A stretch of 64,000 nt of DNA from Acidobacteriota bacterium (GTDB taxonomy: Bacteria; Acidobacteriota; Terriglobia; Terriglobales; Acidobacteriaceae). A model generated the notes under the pieces. The model saw only the letters and a program-made list of their open reading frames with translations, did no database searches and was not told the DNA's origin. A program made the position numbers and the translations under genes. This document shows, one piece after another, positions 35,430 through 44,327 of this stretch (the stretch's first letter is position 1; the number at the start of each line of letters is the position of its first letter). The stretch covers positions 62,001 through 126,000 of the forward strand of contig JABCZL010000016.1 of the NCBI GenBank assembly GCA_013289685.1. The letters run 5' to 3'.

Positions 35430-36332
35430 ATGTCCATTCGACCCGTCAAGCGCCTCATCAAGTCCAAGCCGACGCTCGAAGGCGCCGGAGTGCACCTGCG
35501 CCGCGCTTTCGGTTTCGGCAACACTCACGACTTCGATCCGTTCCTTCTCCTCGATGACTTCCGCAACGACGTTCCCGAGGACTACCTGGCCGGATTTCCC
35601 TGGCACCCGCACCGCGGCATCGAGACCATCACCTACGTCCTTGCCGGCACCGTGGAACACGGGGACAGCATGGGCAACCACGGCGCCATCGCCGCCGGCG
35701 ACGTGCAGTGGATGACCGCCGGCAGCGGCATCATTCACCAGGAAATGCCCAAGGGCGATCCCACGGGCCGCATGCACGGCTTCCAACTGTGGGCGAACCT
35801 TCCATCGGCGCTGAAGATGACTGCCCCGCGTTATCAGGAAGTGAAGACCGGAGACATTCCGCAGGTCACCGACGACGATGGCACGCATGTGCGCATCGTC
35901 TGCGGAAATTTCTGGGGCAAGAAAGGCCCCGTCGAAGGAGTTGCCGCCGACCCCATCTATCTCGACGTGTCGGTGCCTCCGGGCAAACGCAAAACGCTTC
36001 CCGTTGAGACGACGCGGCATGCCTTCGCGTACGTCTTCGCCGGCGACGGAAAATTCTGCAACGCCTCCGGCCCGCTCGCCGTCCCGACCGAAGGAGTAGG
36101 CTGGGCCGACGTCAAGCCCCCAGCCGACGCCGAGAACCGCTCGCTCGTCGTCTTCGATCGCGGCGATGAAGTCGCCGTGCAGGCTGGCGAAGATGGAATC
36201 CGTTTTCTCTTGGTCTCCGGCAAGCCGCTGGAGGAGCCGGTCGCGTGGTATGGTCCCATTGTGATGAACACGCAGGAACAACTGCAGCAGGCATTCAAAG
36301 AACTGGAGCAGGGAACGTTTCTGAAGAAATGA
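35430..36332 (+). CDS. Pirin-like bicupin protein
   Basis: A 300-residue pirin. The N-terminal cupin has the metal-site histidines in FPWHPHRGIETITYVLAG and the following NHGAIAAGDVQWMTAGSGIIHQEMP. The C-terminal cupin spans roughly residues 165-285. Pirins are iron-binding proteins; some have quercetin dioxygenase activity and others regulate metabolism by protein contacts. ATG 35430 is preceded by ACGGAGATCATC, and the strand is open upstream without family sequence. It appears monocistronic. Confidence 0.92.
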   Translation: MSIRPVKRLIKSKPTLEGAGVHLRRAFGFGNTHDFDPFLLLDDFRNDVPEDYLAGFPWHPHRGIETITYVLAGTVEHGDSMGNHGAIAAGDVQWMTAGSGIIHQEMPKGDPTGRMHGFQLWANLPSALKMTAPRYQEVKTGDIPQVTDDDGTHVRIVCGNFWGKKGPVEGVAADPIYLDVSVPPGKRKTLPVETTRHAFAYVFAGDGKFCNASGPLAVPTEGVGWADVKPPADAENRSLVVFDRGDEVAVQAGEDGIRFLLVSGKPLEEPVAWYGPIVMNTQEQLQQAFKELEQGTFLKK

Positions 36333-36433
36333 GATCGCTGCTTCCTTAAGTAGTCGAATTGCGACCTGAGAATAGTTTCAGTGGGTGCTCCGAATTTACA
36401 CTCAGGGCGAACGGGCTGCATCGAATCGCGGCG

Positions 36434-36526
36434 CTCCAGCCCCGGAGGGGCGGGATATGATAGCCCAGGACGTAAGTCCTGGGTAATCGACAAAGATTGG
36501 AACCGAGTCCCGTAGGGACGGCACGA
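36434..36526. repeat. Compound palindrome, family F
   Basis: Three short stem-loops in a row: CAGCCCCGGAGGGGCGGG, GCCCAGGACGTAAGTCCTGGGT and GTCCCGTAGGGACGGC. They fill the gap between pirin and mutM. The composite layout looks like a mobile or amplified intergenic repeat; no second copy is in the window. Confidence 0.65.
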
Positions 36527-36584
36527 GTTTCACGTGTAATTCGCCTGCCATTATGTTGGTTCGACTTTCAGAAAAGCAAACCTC

Positions 36585-37523
36585 ATGCCCGAACTCCCCG
36601 AAGTCGAAACCATCGCCCGCGGCCTAGCCAAACGCGTCACTGGAGATGTCGTGGAATCCGTCTGGCTGGGCCAGAAAAAAGAGCCGCTGAAATCTCCCGC
36701 ATCCGCAATCGTCGCAACCCTGGAACACCGCCGCATCGCCGCCGTCCGGAGAATGGGCAAGCACATAGTCTTCGAGCTAGAAAAAGAAAGTGTGGGGCGG
36801 ACACTCCTGTCCGCCAAAAGCCGGAGATCGGATCGGAAGCCAAGGGGAGACACAACTGCCCCCACGCAGTCTTCATCAACGCCGCAAGCAGAGGCGGACA
36901 GGAGTGTCCGCCCCACAAACAACAGCGCCCAGTGGATCGTGCATCTCGGCATGACCGGCAGCCTGCGAATCTGCGAGCCGCAGACGGAAGTCGTGAAACA
37001 TACCCACGCGATCCTCCGCTTGTCTTCGGGCCGGGAACTGCGCTTCGTCGATCCTCGCCGCTTTGGCCGCTTGAGCGTCGCGCAGGCTGGGGACTTCGAC
37101 GCCACCGGCATCGAGCCGCTCGAGGCCGATCTCGACCGCTTCCTCGCCTTGTTCCACGGCCGCAAGACTCCCATCAAAAGCGCGCTCCTCAACCAGAAGC
37201 TCCTGCGCGGCGTCGGCAACATTTACGCCGATGAATCTTTATTTCGCGCCGGCCTGCGCCCCCGCCGCCGCGCTTCGACCATCACCCGCGCCCAACTGGG
37301 AAAACTTCGTCTCGCCGTAAAAGAGGTTCTGAAGGAAGCGATCGCCCTCGGCGGCTCGTCGATCTCCGACTATGTGGATGCGGACGGCGAAGAAGGATTC
37401 TTCCAGCTCCAGCATCGCGTCTACGGCCGCGAAGGCGAACCCTGCCTCGTCTGCAAGACGCCAATTAAGCGCATAGTAATCGCCGGCCGCAGCAGCCACT
37501 ACTGCCCCGGGTGCCAAACGTGA
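36585..37523 (+). CDS. mutM: Formamidopyrimidine-DNA glycosylase with palindromic insertion
   Basis: Base-excision repair glycosylase/lyase that removes 8-oxoguanine and formamidopyrimidines. The N-terminal catalytic Pro follows the initiator Met (PELPEVETIARGL), the helix-two-turns-helix contains LLNQKLLRGVGNIYADE, and the C-terminal zinc finger is CLVCKTPIKR...SHYCPGC. The protein is 312 residues, about 42 more than usual. The excess lies between FELEKE and QWIVHLGMTG (residues about 69-115) and is encoded by a 127-base inverted-repeat element (36791-36917). It is in frame, with all catalytic parts intact. 29 bases upstream of a ROK kinase gene. Confidence 0.95.
   Translation: MPELPEVETIARGLAKRVTGDVVESVWLGQKKEPLKSPASAIVATLEHRRIAAVRRMGKHIVFELEKESVGRTLLSAKSRRSDRKPRGDTTAPTQSSSTPQAEADRSVRPTNNSAQWIVHLGMTGSLRICEPQTEVVKHTHAILRLSSGRELRFVDPRRFGRLSVAQAGDFDATGIEPLEADLDRFLALFHGRKTPIKSALLNQKLLRGVGNIYADESLFRAGLRPRRRASTITRAQLGKLRLAVKEVLKEAIALGGSSISDYVDADGEEGFFQLQHRVYGREGEPCLVCKTPIKRIVIAGRSSHYCPGCQT
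36791..36917. repeat. Inverted-repeat element inside mutM, family E
   Basis: Exact 25-base inverted repeats at 36791-36815 (TGTGGGGCGGACACTCCTGT and five more bases) and 36893-36917 bound 77 bases. Each arm has its own small stem (GGCGGACA, TGTCCGCC). The element length matches the extra length of this MutM, so it appears to have inserted and been kept as coding sequence. Confidence 0.9.
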
Positions 37524-37552
37524 ATTGTTGATTTTCTGATACCCTTCTGCCC

Positions 37553-38569
37553 ATGCCTGATTTTTCCATCGGAGTCGATCTCGGCGGCACCAACCTGCGC
37601 ATTGCGGCTGTGAGCACCGACGGCCAGCTTCTCGAAAAAATCACACTCGGCGTAAAAGTCGCGCTGGGCCGCGACCACGTCATCGGCGAAATGTGTGACG
37701 CCATTCACCGCCTCACCGATCAATATCGCGGCAGCGGCCGGTTTATCGGAGCCGGGATCGCCGTCCCCGGCATTATCGAGATGGAAACCGGAATGATGCG
37801 CAAGTCCGCCAACCTTCCCGGCTGGGCCGACTATCCCGTGCGCGACGAAATCGAACGCCGCCTGGGCGCTCGCGTCTTCCTCGAGAACGACGCCAACGCC
37901 GCCGCGCTCGGCGAAAAGTGGCTAGGCGCCGCCCGCGATGTCGACAACATGGCAATGCTCACTCTGGGTACCGGCATTGGCGGCGCGATCATTTTAAATG
38001 GGAAACTTTTCTATGGCATGAATGGCATGGCCGGCGAGTTTGGACATATCACCATCGAGCCCGACGGCGTCCCTTGCGGCTGCGGCAACCACGGGTGCGC
38101 CGAGCGCTACGCCTCGGCGACCGGAGTGGTGCGGATGGCTCGCGAAGCGATTGAATCCGGCCAGGCGCCCGCGCTCGCGAAAGCCGCCAGTTCCGACGCC
38201 GAGTTCAGCGCCAAGTCCATTTACAATCTCGCGATCCAGGGAAACGAAGACGCGCAACGCATCTTCCATCGTTTCGGAGTTGCCCTGGGGATGTTGATGG
38301 CTGATTTGGTCAACGTCCTGAACCTGGATATGTTTGTGATCGGCGGCGGAGTGGTCAGCGCCTGGACCGCTTTTGCGCCGCTTATGTTCGCGGAGCTGCG
38401 TGAGCGTTCACTGGTCTACGCTGCCACTGCCCCGGAAGATCCTCTGGGCAAGAAAGAAGGCGCGTCCGCCCAGATCGCCGGCTACACACGTAAGAAAACA
38501 ATCATCACCCGCGCCCTGCTGGGCAGCGACGCCGGCCTCTACGGCGCCGCCAGAATCCCGATGTCGTAA
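37553..38569 (+). CDS. ROK family glucokinase
   Basis: A 338-residue cytoplasmic ROK kinase, probably glucokinase. It has the phosphate-binding motif GVDLGGTNLRIAAVSTD, the catalytic-Asp region LENDANAAALGEKWLG, then LGTGIGGAIILNGK. The zinc motif is GHITIEPDGVPCGCGNHGCAERYAS, with complete CxCGxxGCxE. There is no helix-turn-helix domain. It is longer than the ROK protein at 20974 and not closely similar to it. It follows mutM by 29 bases and may be co-transcribed. Confidence 0.92.
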   Translation: MPDFSIGVDLGGTNLRIAAVSTDGQLLEKITLGVKVALGRDHVIGEMCDAIHRLTDQYRGSGRFIGAGIAVPGIIEMETGMMRKSANLPGWADYPVRDEIERRLGARVFLENDANAAALGEKWLGAARDVDNMAMLTLGTGIGGAIILNGKLFYGMNGMAGEFGHITIEPDGVPCGCGNHGCAERYASATGVVRMAREAIESGQAPALAKAASSDAEFSAKSIYNLAIQGNEDAQRIFHRFGVALGMLMADLVNVLNLDMFVIGGGVVSAWTAFAPLMFAELRERSLVYAATAPEDPLGKKEGASAQIAGYTRKKTIITRALLGSDAGLYGAARIPMS

Positions 38570-38632
38570 CTGGGCGATCTGCTTTTGGAGAGTTGGTTTT
38601 GAGATTCACTTTTGGGATTTGCTTTTGGGTGG

Positions 38633-38693
38633 CGCAGCGCTTTCAGCGCTGCGATGAAGAGCCTCTCTGGAAGAGGGCTTTAGCCCCTGAGGC
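38633..38693. repeat. REP-like palindromes, family A
   Basis: Two elements: CGCAGCGCTTTCAGCGCTGCG (38633-38653, a strong hairpin) and AGGGCTTTAGCCCCTGAGG (about 38674-38692). They sit between the converging ROK and hisC genes and could act as a bidirectional terminator. Confidence 0.8.
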
Positions 38694-38697
38694 ACAT

Positions 38698-39816
38698 CTA
38701 CGACGTCGTCTTGATCTTCCGCACCGCATTTAGAAAAACCTGATTCTGCTCCGGCGTCCCAATGCTCACGCGAATGCAACTCGGCGCACCCCACCCACCC
38801 AATGGTCGCACGCTGACTCCCTCCCCGCGTAGCCGCTCCGCGAACCCGAAAGCGTCTTCCCCCACGTCGCAGTAAAGAAAATTCGCCGATGTCGGAACCA
38901 CCCGGTATCCCAAATCCGTCAACCCCGTGCTCAGAATCTGTGCCTGCTCCGCGTTATTTGCGACGATTCGCTGCACATGATGCAGATCGTCAAGCGCCGC
39001 CACGGCCGCGGCCTGCGCTACCGACGACACGGAAAATGTCTCGCGCATGCGGGCGCAGTACGCCAGCAGCTCCGCCGGGCCCAACCCGTATCCCACGCGC
39101 AGCCCCGCCAGCCCATGCGCCTTTGAAAACGTTCGCATCACGACAACGTTGGCATCATGCTGAACGTAGTCCGTTGCCCGCGAATACTCAACCTTCCGCA
39201 GCGCCGCGAAATGAGTCGCGAAATCGTAGTACGCCTCGTCCAGAACCACCACCACATGCCCCGGAACTTCGGCGATGAACTTGTCGACCGCCGCGGCGTC
39301 GATCATCGTCCCGGTCGGATTGTTAGGATTCGCCAGGAAGACGAGGCGCGTATCCTCGTTAATCGCATCCAGAACCGCGGCCGGATGGAATCCATCCTCG
39401 CGCATGGGCGCCTCGATCAGCTGCGCTCCGGCGGCGTGCACCGCCATGCCATAAACGATAAACGACAGCTCGCTGGTCACAGCGTTCAATCCTGGCGCGA
39501 GCATCGTCTGACAAAGCAAGGTCAGCATCCCGGTCGATCCCGCGGTTACTAGAACGTGCTCGTCTGGAATATCGTGGTGTGCGGCCAGTTTTCGGCGCAA
39601 GTCAGCGCAATGATCGTCGGGATAGGAATTCACTGCGGTTATCGCCGCCTGCATCGCTTGTACCGCGCGCGGCGACGGGCCAAAAGGATTTTCGTTGGAG
39701 TCGAGCTTGATGAGCCGCGACTGAGAACTTGCGGAAGCTCCGCTCTCGGACTGAGCCGGAAGGAATCCGGCCATCTCGCGCGCCGGCTTCGAAACCAGAT
39801 CAAAGAATCGGCTCAT
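38698..39816 (-). CDS. hisC: Histidinol-phosphate aminotransferase-like enzyme
   Basis: A 372-residue PLP-dependent class I/II aminotransferase. Characteristic blocks are KLDSNENPFGPSP, LANPNNPTGT, VVLDEAYYDF and the PLP Lys in RTFSKAHGLAGLRVGYG. The C-terminal CIRVSIGTPEQN is typical of HisC. It would transfer an amino group from glutamate to imidazole acetol phosphate in histidine synthesis, though aromatic aminotransferase activity is possible. No other his gene is nearby. It follows rluB by 12 bases as the last gene of the minus-strand run. Confidence 0.85.
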   Translation of the reverse strand: MSRFFDLVSKPAREMAGFLPAQSESGASASSQSRLIKLDSNENPFGPSPRAVQAMQAAITAVNSYPDDHCADLRRKLAAHHDIPDEHVLVTAGSTGMLTLLCQTMLAPGLNAVTSELSFIVYGMAVHAAGAQLIEAPMREDGFHPAAVLDAINEDTRLVFLANPNNPTGTMIDAAAVDKFIAEVPGHVVVVLDEAYYDFATHFAALRKVEYSRATDYVQHDANVVVMRTFSKAHGLAGLRVGYGLGPAELLAYCARMRETFSVSSVAQAAAVAALDDLHHVQRIVANNAEQAQILSTGLTDLGYRVVPTSANFLYCDVGEDAFGFAERLRGEGVSVRPLGGWGAPSCIRVSIGTPEQNQVFLNAVRKIKTTS

Positions 39817-39828
39817 ACTCGCGGCGCA

Positions 39829-40587
39829 TCACTGCAGGGATTTCTTGGGCGCACCAGTTGTGCTGGCAGACTTCAATTTTTCTATTTCTCGCAACGTGAG
39901 CGATCGAAACTTGCCCGGCGGAACGTCGAGCGTGAGCGGTCCGTAGCGAACTCGCTTGATCTTCTCCACGTGATGGCCAACGGTCTCAAACATGCGGCGA
40001 ATCTGCCGGTTCCGTCCCTCCACCAGGGTGATCTCGTACCACGGGTTCGCCGCTTCTTTCACCACGCGCACCAACGCCGGCCCGGTCTTCACGCGTTTTC
40101 CATCGTCGGTGGCGATGGAGACGCCAGCCCGCAACTTGGCAATCGCTTCTTCCTTGGGCGTTCCCGCAACTTTCACCACATAAGTCTTGGCGACATGCGA
40201 TGCCGCTTTCATCAGCCGGTGCGCGAGATCTCCATCGTTGGTCAGCAGCAGCAATCCTTCGCTGGCGTAGTCCAGGCGTCCGATGGGATACACGCGGCCC
40301 TTTACGCCGTGAATCAAATCCATCACGGTCGGCCGCTTCTGCGGATCGCTCATGGTCGTGACATAACCCTTGGGTTTGTTGAGCAGGAGGTAGGTGTGCC
40401 GCTGCGCTCCATGAAGAAGTTTTCCATTCACGCGTACGTGATCCGTTTCCGGATCGGCCTTGCTCCCGAGTTCCGTCACCACGGTCCCGTTGACCTGCAC
40501 GGCCCCCGACGAAATAAGCTTCTCCGCCGTTCGGCGGGAAGCGACTCCGGCAGCAGCGATAATTTTTTGCAGGCGTTCCAACGGCAT
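39829..40587 (-). CDS. rluB: 23S rRNA pseudouridine synthase (RluB/RsuA family)
   Basis: A 252-residue pseudouridine synthase. The N-terminal S4 RNA-binding domain (LERLQKIIAAAGVASRRTAEKLI) is followed by the catalytic domain with the Asp motif in IGRLDYASEGLLLLTNDGDLAHRL. It continues with EGRNRQIRRMFETVGHHV, the RsuA/RluB/RluE signature. The usual clustering with scpA and scpB argues for RluB. It lies 54 bases after scpB. Confidence 0.9.
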   Translation of the reverse strand: MPLERLQKIIAAAGVASRRTAEKLISSGAVQVNGTVVTELGSKADPETDHVRVNGKLLHGAQRHTYLLLNKPKGYVTTMSDPQKRPTVMDLIHGVKGRVYPIGRLDYASEGLLLLTNDGDLAHRLMKAASHVAKTYVVKVAGTPKEEAIAKLRAGVSIATDDGKRVKTGPALVRVVKEAANPWYEITLVEGRNRQIRRMFETVGHHVEKIKRVRYGPLTLDVPPGKFRSLTLREIEKLKSASTTGAPKKSLQ

Positions 40588-40641
40588 AAGAAAACTCAGA
40601 ACAGGAGAGGCGAAAAGGACGACACAAAAAAATCAGCCCCG

Positions 40642-41307
40642 TTAGCCCGCTTTCTCCGACACGCTTTCGTTCGTCTCAGGGTCCGCTGCAGGCGCGCTCT
40701 CGGCTTCCGCCGGTGCGCTCTCCGCGGGAATCAACTCCGACTGAAACGATTCCGCTACCAGCTTCTCGAACTCCTCCATGCTGGGCAGTTCGTTCACATC
40801 CTTTAGCCCGAAGCGCATCAGGAATTCCTTGGTCGTCTTGTAAAGAATTGGACGCCCGATGACCTGCTTGCGCCCCGCGGTCGTAATCAGCTTGCGATCG
40901 AGCAGGGTCCCAATCACCCCGCCGGAATCGACGCCGCGAATATCGTTGATCTCAGGAACCGTAGCCGGCTGCTTGTACGCGATCACGGCCAGCGTCTCCA
41001 GCGCCGGCAACGATAGCCGGATCGGCGGCTTCAAACTCTTCGCGAAGGCTCGCACCACCTCGTGCTGCTCTGGCTTAGTCGACATGCGGTATCCGCCCGC
41101 CACCTGGCGGATCTCGATGCCGTGATCCGGCCCACCATACTCGCCGACAAGTTCTTCAAGACACGAGCGAACGCGCGACTTCATCTCGGCCTCGTCGGCC
41201 GCCCCGTCCGCAATGACGGTCTCTTTCACCAGCTGCGACACCTGTTCCAGCGTAATCGGCGTTTCCGCCGCGTAAATGATGGCTTCGAGTTGAGCTTTTA
41301 GGGACAT
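40642..41307 (-). CDS. scpB: Segregation and condensation protein B
   Basis: Condensin accessory subunit of 221 residues that binds ScpA and supports SMC in chromosome organisation. It has two winged-helix domains: LKAQLEAIIYAAETPITLEQVSQLV at the N terminus and LPALETLAVIAYKQPATVPEINDIRGVDSGGVI in the middle. After about residue 185 comes an Ala/Glu/Pro-rich tail. It follows scpA with a 76-base gap filled by a palindromic repeat. Confidence 0.93.
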   Translation of the reverse strand: MSLKAQLEAIIYAAETPITLEQVSQLVKETVIADGAADEAEMKSRVRSCLEELVGEYGGPDHGIEIRQVAGGYRMSTKPEQHEVVRAFAKSLKPPIRLSLPALETLAVIAYKQPATVPEINDIRGVDSGGVIGTLLDRKLITTAGRKQVIGRPILYKTTKEFLMRFGLKDVNELPSMEEFEKLVAESFQSELIPAESAPAEAESAPAADPETNESVSEKAG

Positions 41308-41314
41308 AGTAATA

Positions 41315-41382
41315 AGTGGTTAGTGACTAGTGGTTAGTGGCCAGTAAATCAGAATAACTAACCACTAGCCACTAGCGACTGG
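41315..41382. repeat. TAGTGGTTAG palindromic/tandem repeat
   Basis: Several copies of GTGGTTAGTG face CTAACCACTAGCCACTAG, giving a long AT-richer hairpin between scpA and scpB. A related TTAGTCG tandem lies at the end of trmD (58265). Confidence 0.75.
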
Positions 41383-41383
41383 T

Positions 41384-42262
41384 TCATCTCCAGTCGTCGC
41401 GTACCGCCGACTGTTCGTTCATAATTTCGTCGAAGTGCGTGTGCTTGCGCACCGCGATCTCACCGAACAATTTCTCCTGCCTTACCTGGATCGCCTGCAG
41501 CCGCACCATTTCCAGCAGCGCCAGGAACATGCACACCAGCGCCTGCCGCGACGGAACCCGCATGAGCAGCTGTTTCAGCCGGATCGGCCGGTCCTCCAGA
41601 TCGAGCCGGCGTCGCAGATAATCGATCATCTGGCCGACGGTAACCGTTTCCTCGTCGACGTTGAGCACCGGACGGGTGCGCACACGCTCCAGCACCTGCT
41701 GAAACGTTTTGACGAGGTCGATGACGTCGGCGGCGATTTCCGGCTCCGCGCCCTCCGCCTCCATGAATTCCTTCAGCGACGGATTCGACAGCACCGCATC
41801 TTCGATCTGCTGCTTCTGCAAAAGCATCTGCGCCGCCGACTTGAATTTCTCATGCTCCAGAAGCCGGTTGACCAGTTCACCGCGCGGATCTTCCTGTTCC
41901 TCCGCAGTCGCATCCGGATCGCGCGGCAGCAGCATCTTCGACTTGATGTGAATCAGCACCGCAGCCATGTAAATAAATTCCGCCGCCACGTTCACATCGA
42001 GTTCGCGAATCTTCTCCACATACGCCAGATACTGCGCGGTAATCTTCGCGATGGGAATGTCGTAAATGTCGATGTCCTGCTTGCGAATCAAATCCAGCAG
42101 CAGATCGAGCGGCCCTTCGTAAACATCGGTCACGGCCACGGCAAAAGGGAAGTCGCTTTCTTCCTTCTTGGCAGCGTCCCTGCGCGCGCTCGCAACCATA
42201 ACCGGTGGTGCAGCCCCCGCGGTCGTCTCATTCAACGCATTGAGTTTTGAATTGTCCGTCAT
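41384..42262 (-). CDS. scpA: Segregation and condensation protein A
   Basis: Kleisin subunit of 292 residues bridging SMC heads. After a 30-residue variable start comes the family opening VYEGPLDLLLDLIRKQDIDIYDIPIAKITAQYL, then AAEFIYMAAVLIHIKSKMLLPRD. The C-terminal winged helix includes FLALLEMVRLQAIQVRQEKLFGEI. It follows trpS by 72 bases, with a family D hairpin in between, and precedes scpB. The operon links chromosome condensation to rRNA modification, as in many bacteria. Confidence 0.93.
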   Translation of the reverse strand: MTDNSKLNALNETTAGAAPPVMVASARRDAAKKEESDFPFAVAVTDVYEGPLDLLLDLIRKQDIDIYDIPIAKITAQYLAYVEKIRELDVNVAAEFIYMAAVLIHIKSKMLLPRDPDATAEEQEDPRGELVNRLLEHEKFKSAAQMLLQKQQIEDAVLSNPSLKEFMEAEGAEPEIAADVIDLVKTFQQVLERVRTRPVLNVDEETVTVGQMIDYLRRRLDLEDRPIRLKQLLMRVPSRQALVCMFLALLEMVRLQAIQVRQEKLFGEIAVRKHTHFDEIMNEQSAVRDDWR

Positions 42263-42289
42263 CGCAGAATCAGTGCTACGTCCGGGTGA

Positions 42290-42324
42290 CCCACCCTTGT
42301 CGCGGTTTTTGCGACAGGGTGGGG
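42290..42324. repeat. REP-like hairpin, family D
   Basis: CCCACCCTTGTCGC and GCGACAGGGTGGGG flank a GGTTTTT loop. It sits in the short gap between trpS and scpA. Near-identical hairpins lie at 49959 and 60165. Confidence 0.85.
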
Positions 42325-42334
42325 AAGTTGACTT

Positions 42335-43381
42335 TTACTTCGGTCCCTCATACTCCAACGACATCCCCATCGCCGCTCTGACATCGTCCATCGTCTCGCC
42401 CGCAGCCTTGCGCGCCCGCTCGGTGCCCGCTTCCAGAATATCCCACGCGAGCCGCGGATTCTCCTCATATTTCTTGCGCTTCTCCTGCATCGGATTCAGC
42501 AGCTTTACAATTCCATCCGCCGCCCACCCCTTGCACTCGATGCACCCAATCCCCGCCGACCGGCAGCCTTCATTCACCTTGGCTATGGTGGCCGCATCGC
42601 TGAAAATCTTGTGCAGATCGCCCACCGGGCACACATCGGGATTCCCCGGATCGGTCCGCCGCACCCGCGCTGGATCGGTCACCATCGTCTTCAGCTTCTG
42701 CCGCACCACCGGCTCCGGATCGGTCAGCAGGATCGTGTTTCCATACGACTTCGACATCTTGCGACCGTCGGTGCCGGGCAGCTTGGCGGCCGGCGTGAGC
42801 AATGACTGCGGCTCGGGGAAGACTGGTTTCGACGCGCCGTAGAATCCGTTGAACCTTCTTGCAATCTCCCGGGTCAACTCCACGTGCGCAACTTGATCTT
42901 CACCCACGGGCACCACATCGGCCTTGTAAATCAAAATATCCGCCGCCTGCAGGCACGGATAACCAAGAAACCCATAGGTGGTTAAGTCTTTGCCCTTGAT
43001 GTTTTCCTGCTGCTCCTTGTACGAAGGCACACGCTCCAGCCAGCCCAGCGGCGTGATCATCGAAAACAGCAGATGCAGCTCCGCATGTGCCGGAACGTGC
43101 GACTGAATAAAGATCACCGACTTCTCAGGATCGAGCCCGGCGGCCAGCCAATCGGTCACCGCTTCGATCGAGCTTTCCTTTACCAGCGAAGTATCGGCGT
43201 AATCAGTGGTAAGCGCGTGCCAATCCGCCACCTCGAAAAAGCATTCATACTTCTCCTGCATGCCGACCCAGTTCTGCAGCGCGCCCACATAGTTGCCCAG
43301 GTGCAGCTTGCCAGTCGGGCGCATGCCACTCAGCACGCGTTTGCGAGATTTGAAGGATGATGTCGGGTGTGGAGATGTCAT
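42335..43381 (-). CDS. trpS: Tryptophanyl-tRNA synthetase
   Basis: Class I aminoacyl-tRNA synthetase of 348 residues that charges tRNA-Trp. The HIGH-like motif is in SGMRPTGKLHLGNYVGAL, and KMSKSYGNTI carries the KMSKS loop. YPCLQAADILIYKADVVPVGEDQ is the substrate-binding signature. I choose ATG 43381, close to the conserved RVLSGMRPTG. The frame stays open for 39 more codons, but that extension is encoded by a decayed family C repeat and does not look native. It heads the trpS-scpA-scpB-rluB-hisC run. Confidence 0.93.
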   Translation of the reverse strand: MTSPHPTSSFKSRKRVLSGMRPTGKLHLGNYVGALQNWVGMQEKYECFFEVADWHALTTDYADTSLVKESSIEAVTDWLAAGLDPEKSVIFIQSHVPAHAELHLLFSMITPLGWLERVPSYKEQQENIKGKDLTTYGFLGYPCLQAADILIYKADVVPVGEDQVAHVELTREIARRFNGFYGASKPVFPEPQSLLTPAAKLPGTDGRKMSKSYGNTILLTDPEPVVRQKLKTMVTDPARVRRTDPGNPDVCPVGDLHKIFSDAATIAKVNEGCRSAGIGCIECKGWAADGIVKLLNPMQEKRKKYEENPRLAWDILEAGTERARKAAGETMDDVRAAMGMSLEYEGPK

Positions 43382-43631
43382 GCCGGGGCTGATTTCGATA
43401 CTAACACGCGAAAACCCTATCCCGCGCGCCCAACCGAGTGGTTCAAATGTGGGGACAGCCGCCTCTGCCGTCTTTCCGCGCGCCGCCAGCTTCGCCACCG
43501 GATGGATGATGACCCTCGCCTATTACATCGTCTGCCCACGGGAGGCGGTTGCTGTGAGCCGCATCGCCGGCTACATCCTGCCCGGCCTCGATACGATGAT
43601 CATGCGTACATTCAGCGACCTCATTCAAGAG

Positions 43632-43805
43632 TCACCAGCTTGCATTGACTTGACCCGATGCCTCGGTCATCTGGGGAGGCAAGGTGAAATGAAATGTTGC
43701 CCCTCGTCCATCGTTAGAGGTCGCCCACAACCGCCCCCCATGCGACTCCACAATGGAACGGCTGATAGCCAATCCCATGCCGCTGCCTTGTGGCTTACCA
43801 CGCAA
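43632..43805 (-). pseudogene. C-terminal remnant of a sensor histidine kinase
   Basis: The minus frame reads [20 protein letters not shown], then [21 protein letters not shown] before a stop. This is the G2 box and the end of a HATPase_c ATP-binding domain, of the PAS-sensor kinase type. A stop codon lies immediately upstream of the fragment and no dimerisation domain or earlier N/G1 boxes are present. Only about 57 codons survive. Confidence 0.8.
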
Positions 43806-44213
43806 TCAACGGAGCCGAAGACTCTCGCGCAGTTCTCTTCGGTCGCTTGCGCCTCTTCACAGCAAATCCTGCTTTCATCAACAACAAGCCCCCACCATCG
43901 GGTCCACTCCCTAAGTGATCTTCGAGTCTGGCGGCCATCGCGCTAGCATTCCATCTGAACGACTTTTCTTCAAAGCATGGGCTGTTAGGGATGCCGCCGA
44001 ATAGGAGCAGAATCAGGCGGGTTCGTTCCCTCCATCGGGAGTGACCTGCGAGAATCCTTCGCTCTACTGGAAACAGCCCACGCTTTCTCACCGCACTCGC
44101 AGTTGCGAGTGCAACGCACATCAGGCAACGCCCATCAGCAAACTTTCCGCCACACTCCGCTCCCACGCCTTATGAGGTTGGGGAAAACTCCGATTCAGGC
44201 TCGCTTTGAAAGC

Positions 44214-44327
44214 GCGCGGCTTTTCAGCCGCGCCGCAAGTCTTGCGAAATGAATGACGGCTTTACAGTTTGTTGAAAAACTCGGATTTGTCGGTGCTACC
44301 GTGGAAGAGCGGCCCTTTAGGGCCGCG
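44214..44327. repeat. REP-like palindromes, family A, cluster
   Basis: GCGCGGCTTTTCAGCCGCGC at 44214-44233 and GTGGAAGAGCGGCCCTTTAG followed by GGCCGCG at 44301-44327. The second has the same GTGGAAGAGCGGC lead as 53191 and, inverted, 63135. Confidence 0.8.

Noticed and set aside
39556-40806. A 416-codon plus-strand open frame
   Set aside because: It is antisense to hisC and rluB, which have clear family motifs on the minus strand.
43382-43498. 39-residue extension of tryptophanyl-tRNA synthetase
   Set aside because: It is encoded by a decayed family C repeat and lies before the normal start region.
43795-44166. A 123-codon minus-strand open frame in the large gap
   Set aside because: No recognisable motif, no ribosome-binding site, and it ends abutting the kinase remnant in another frame.
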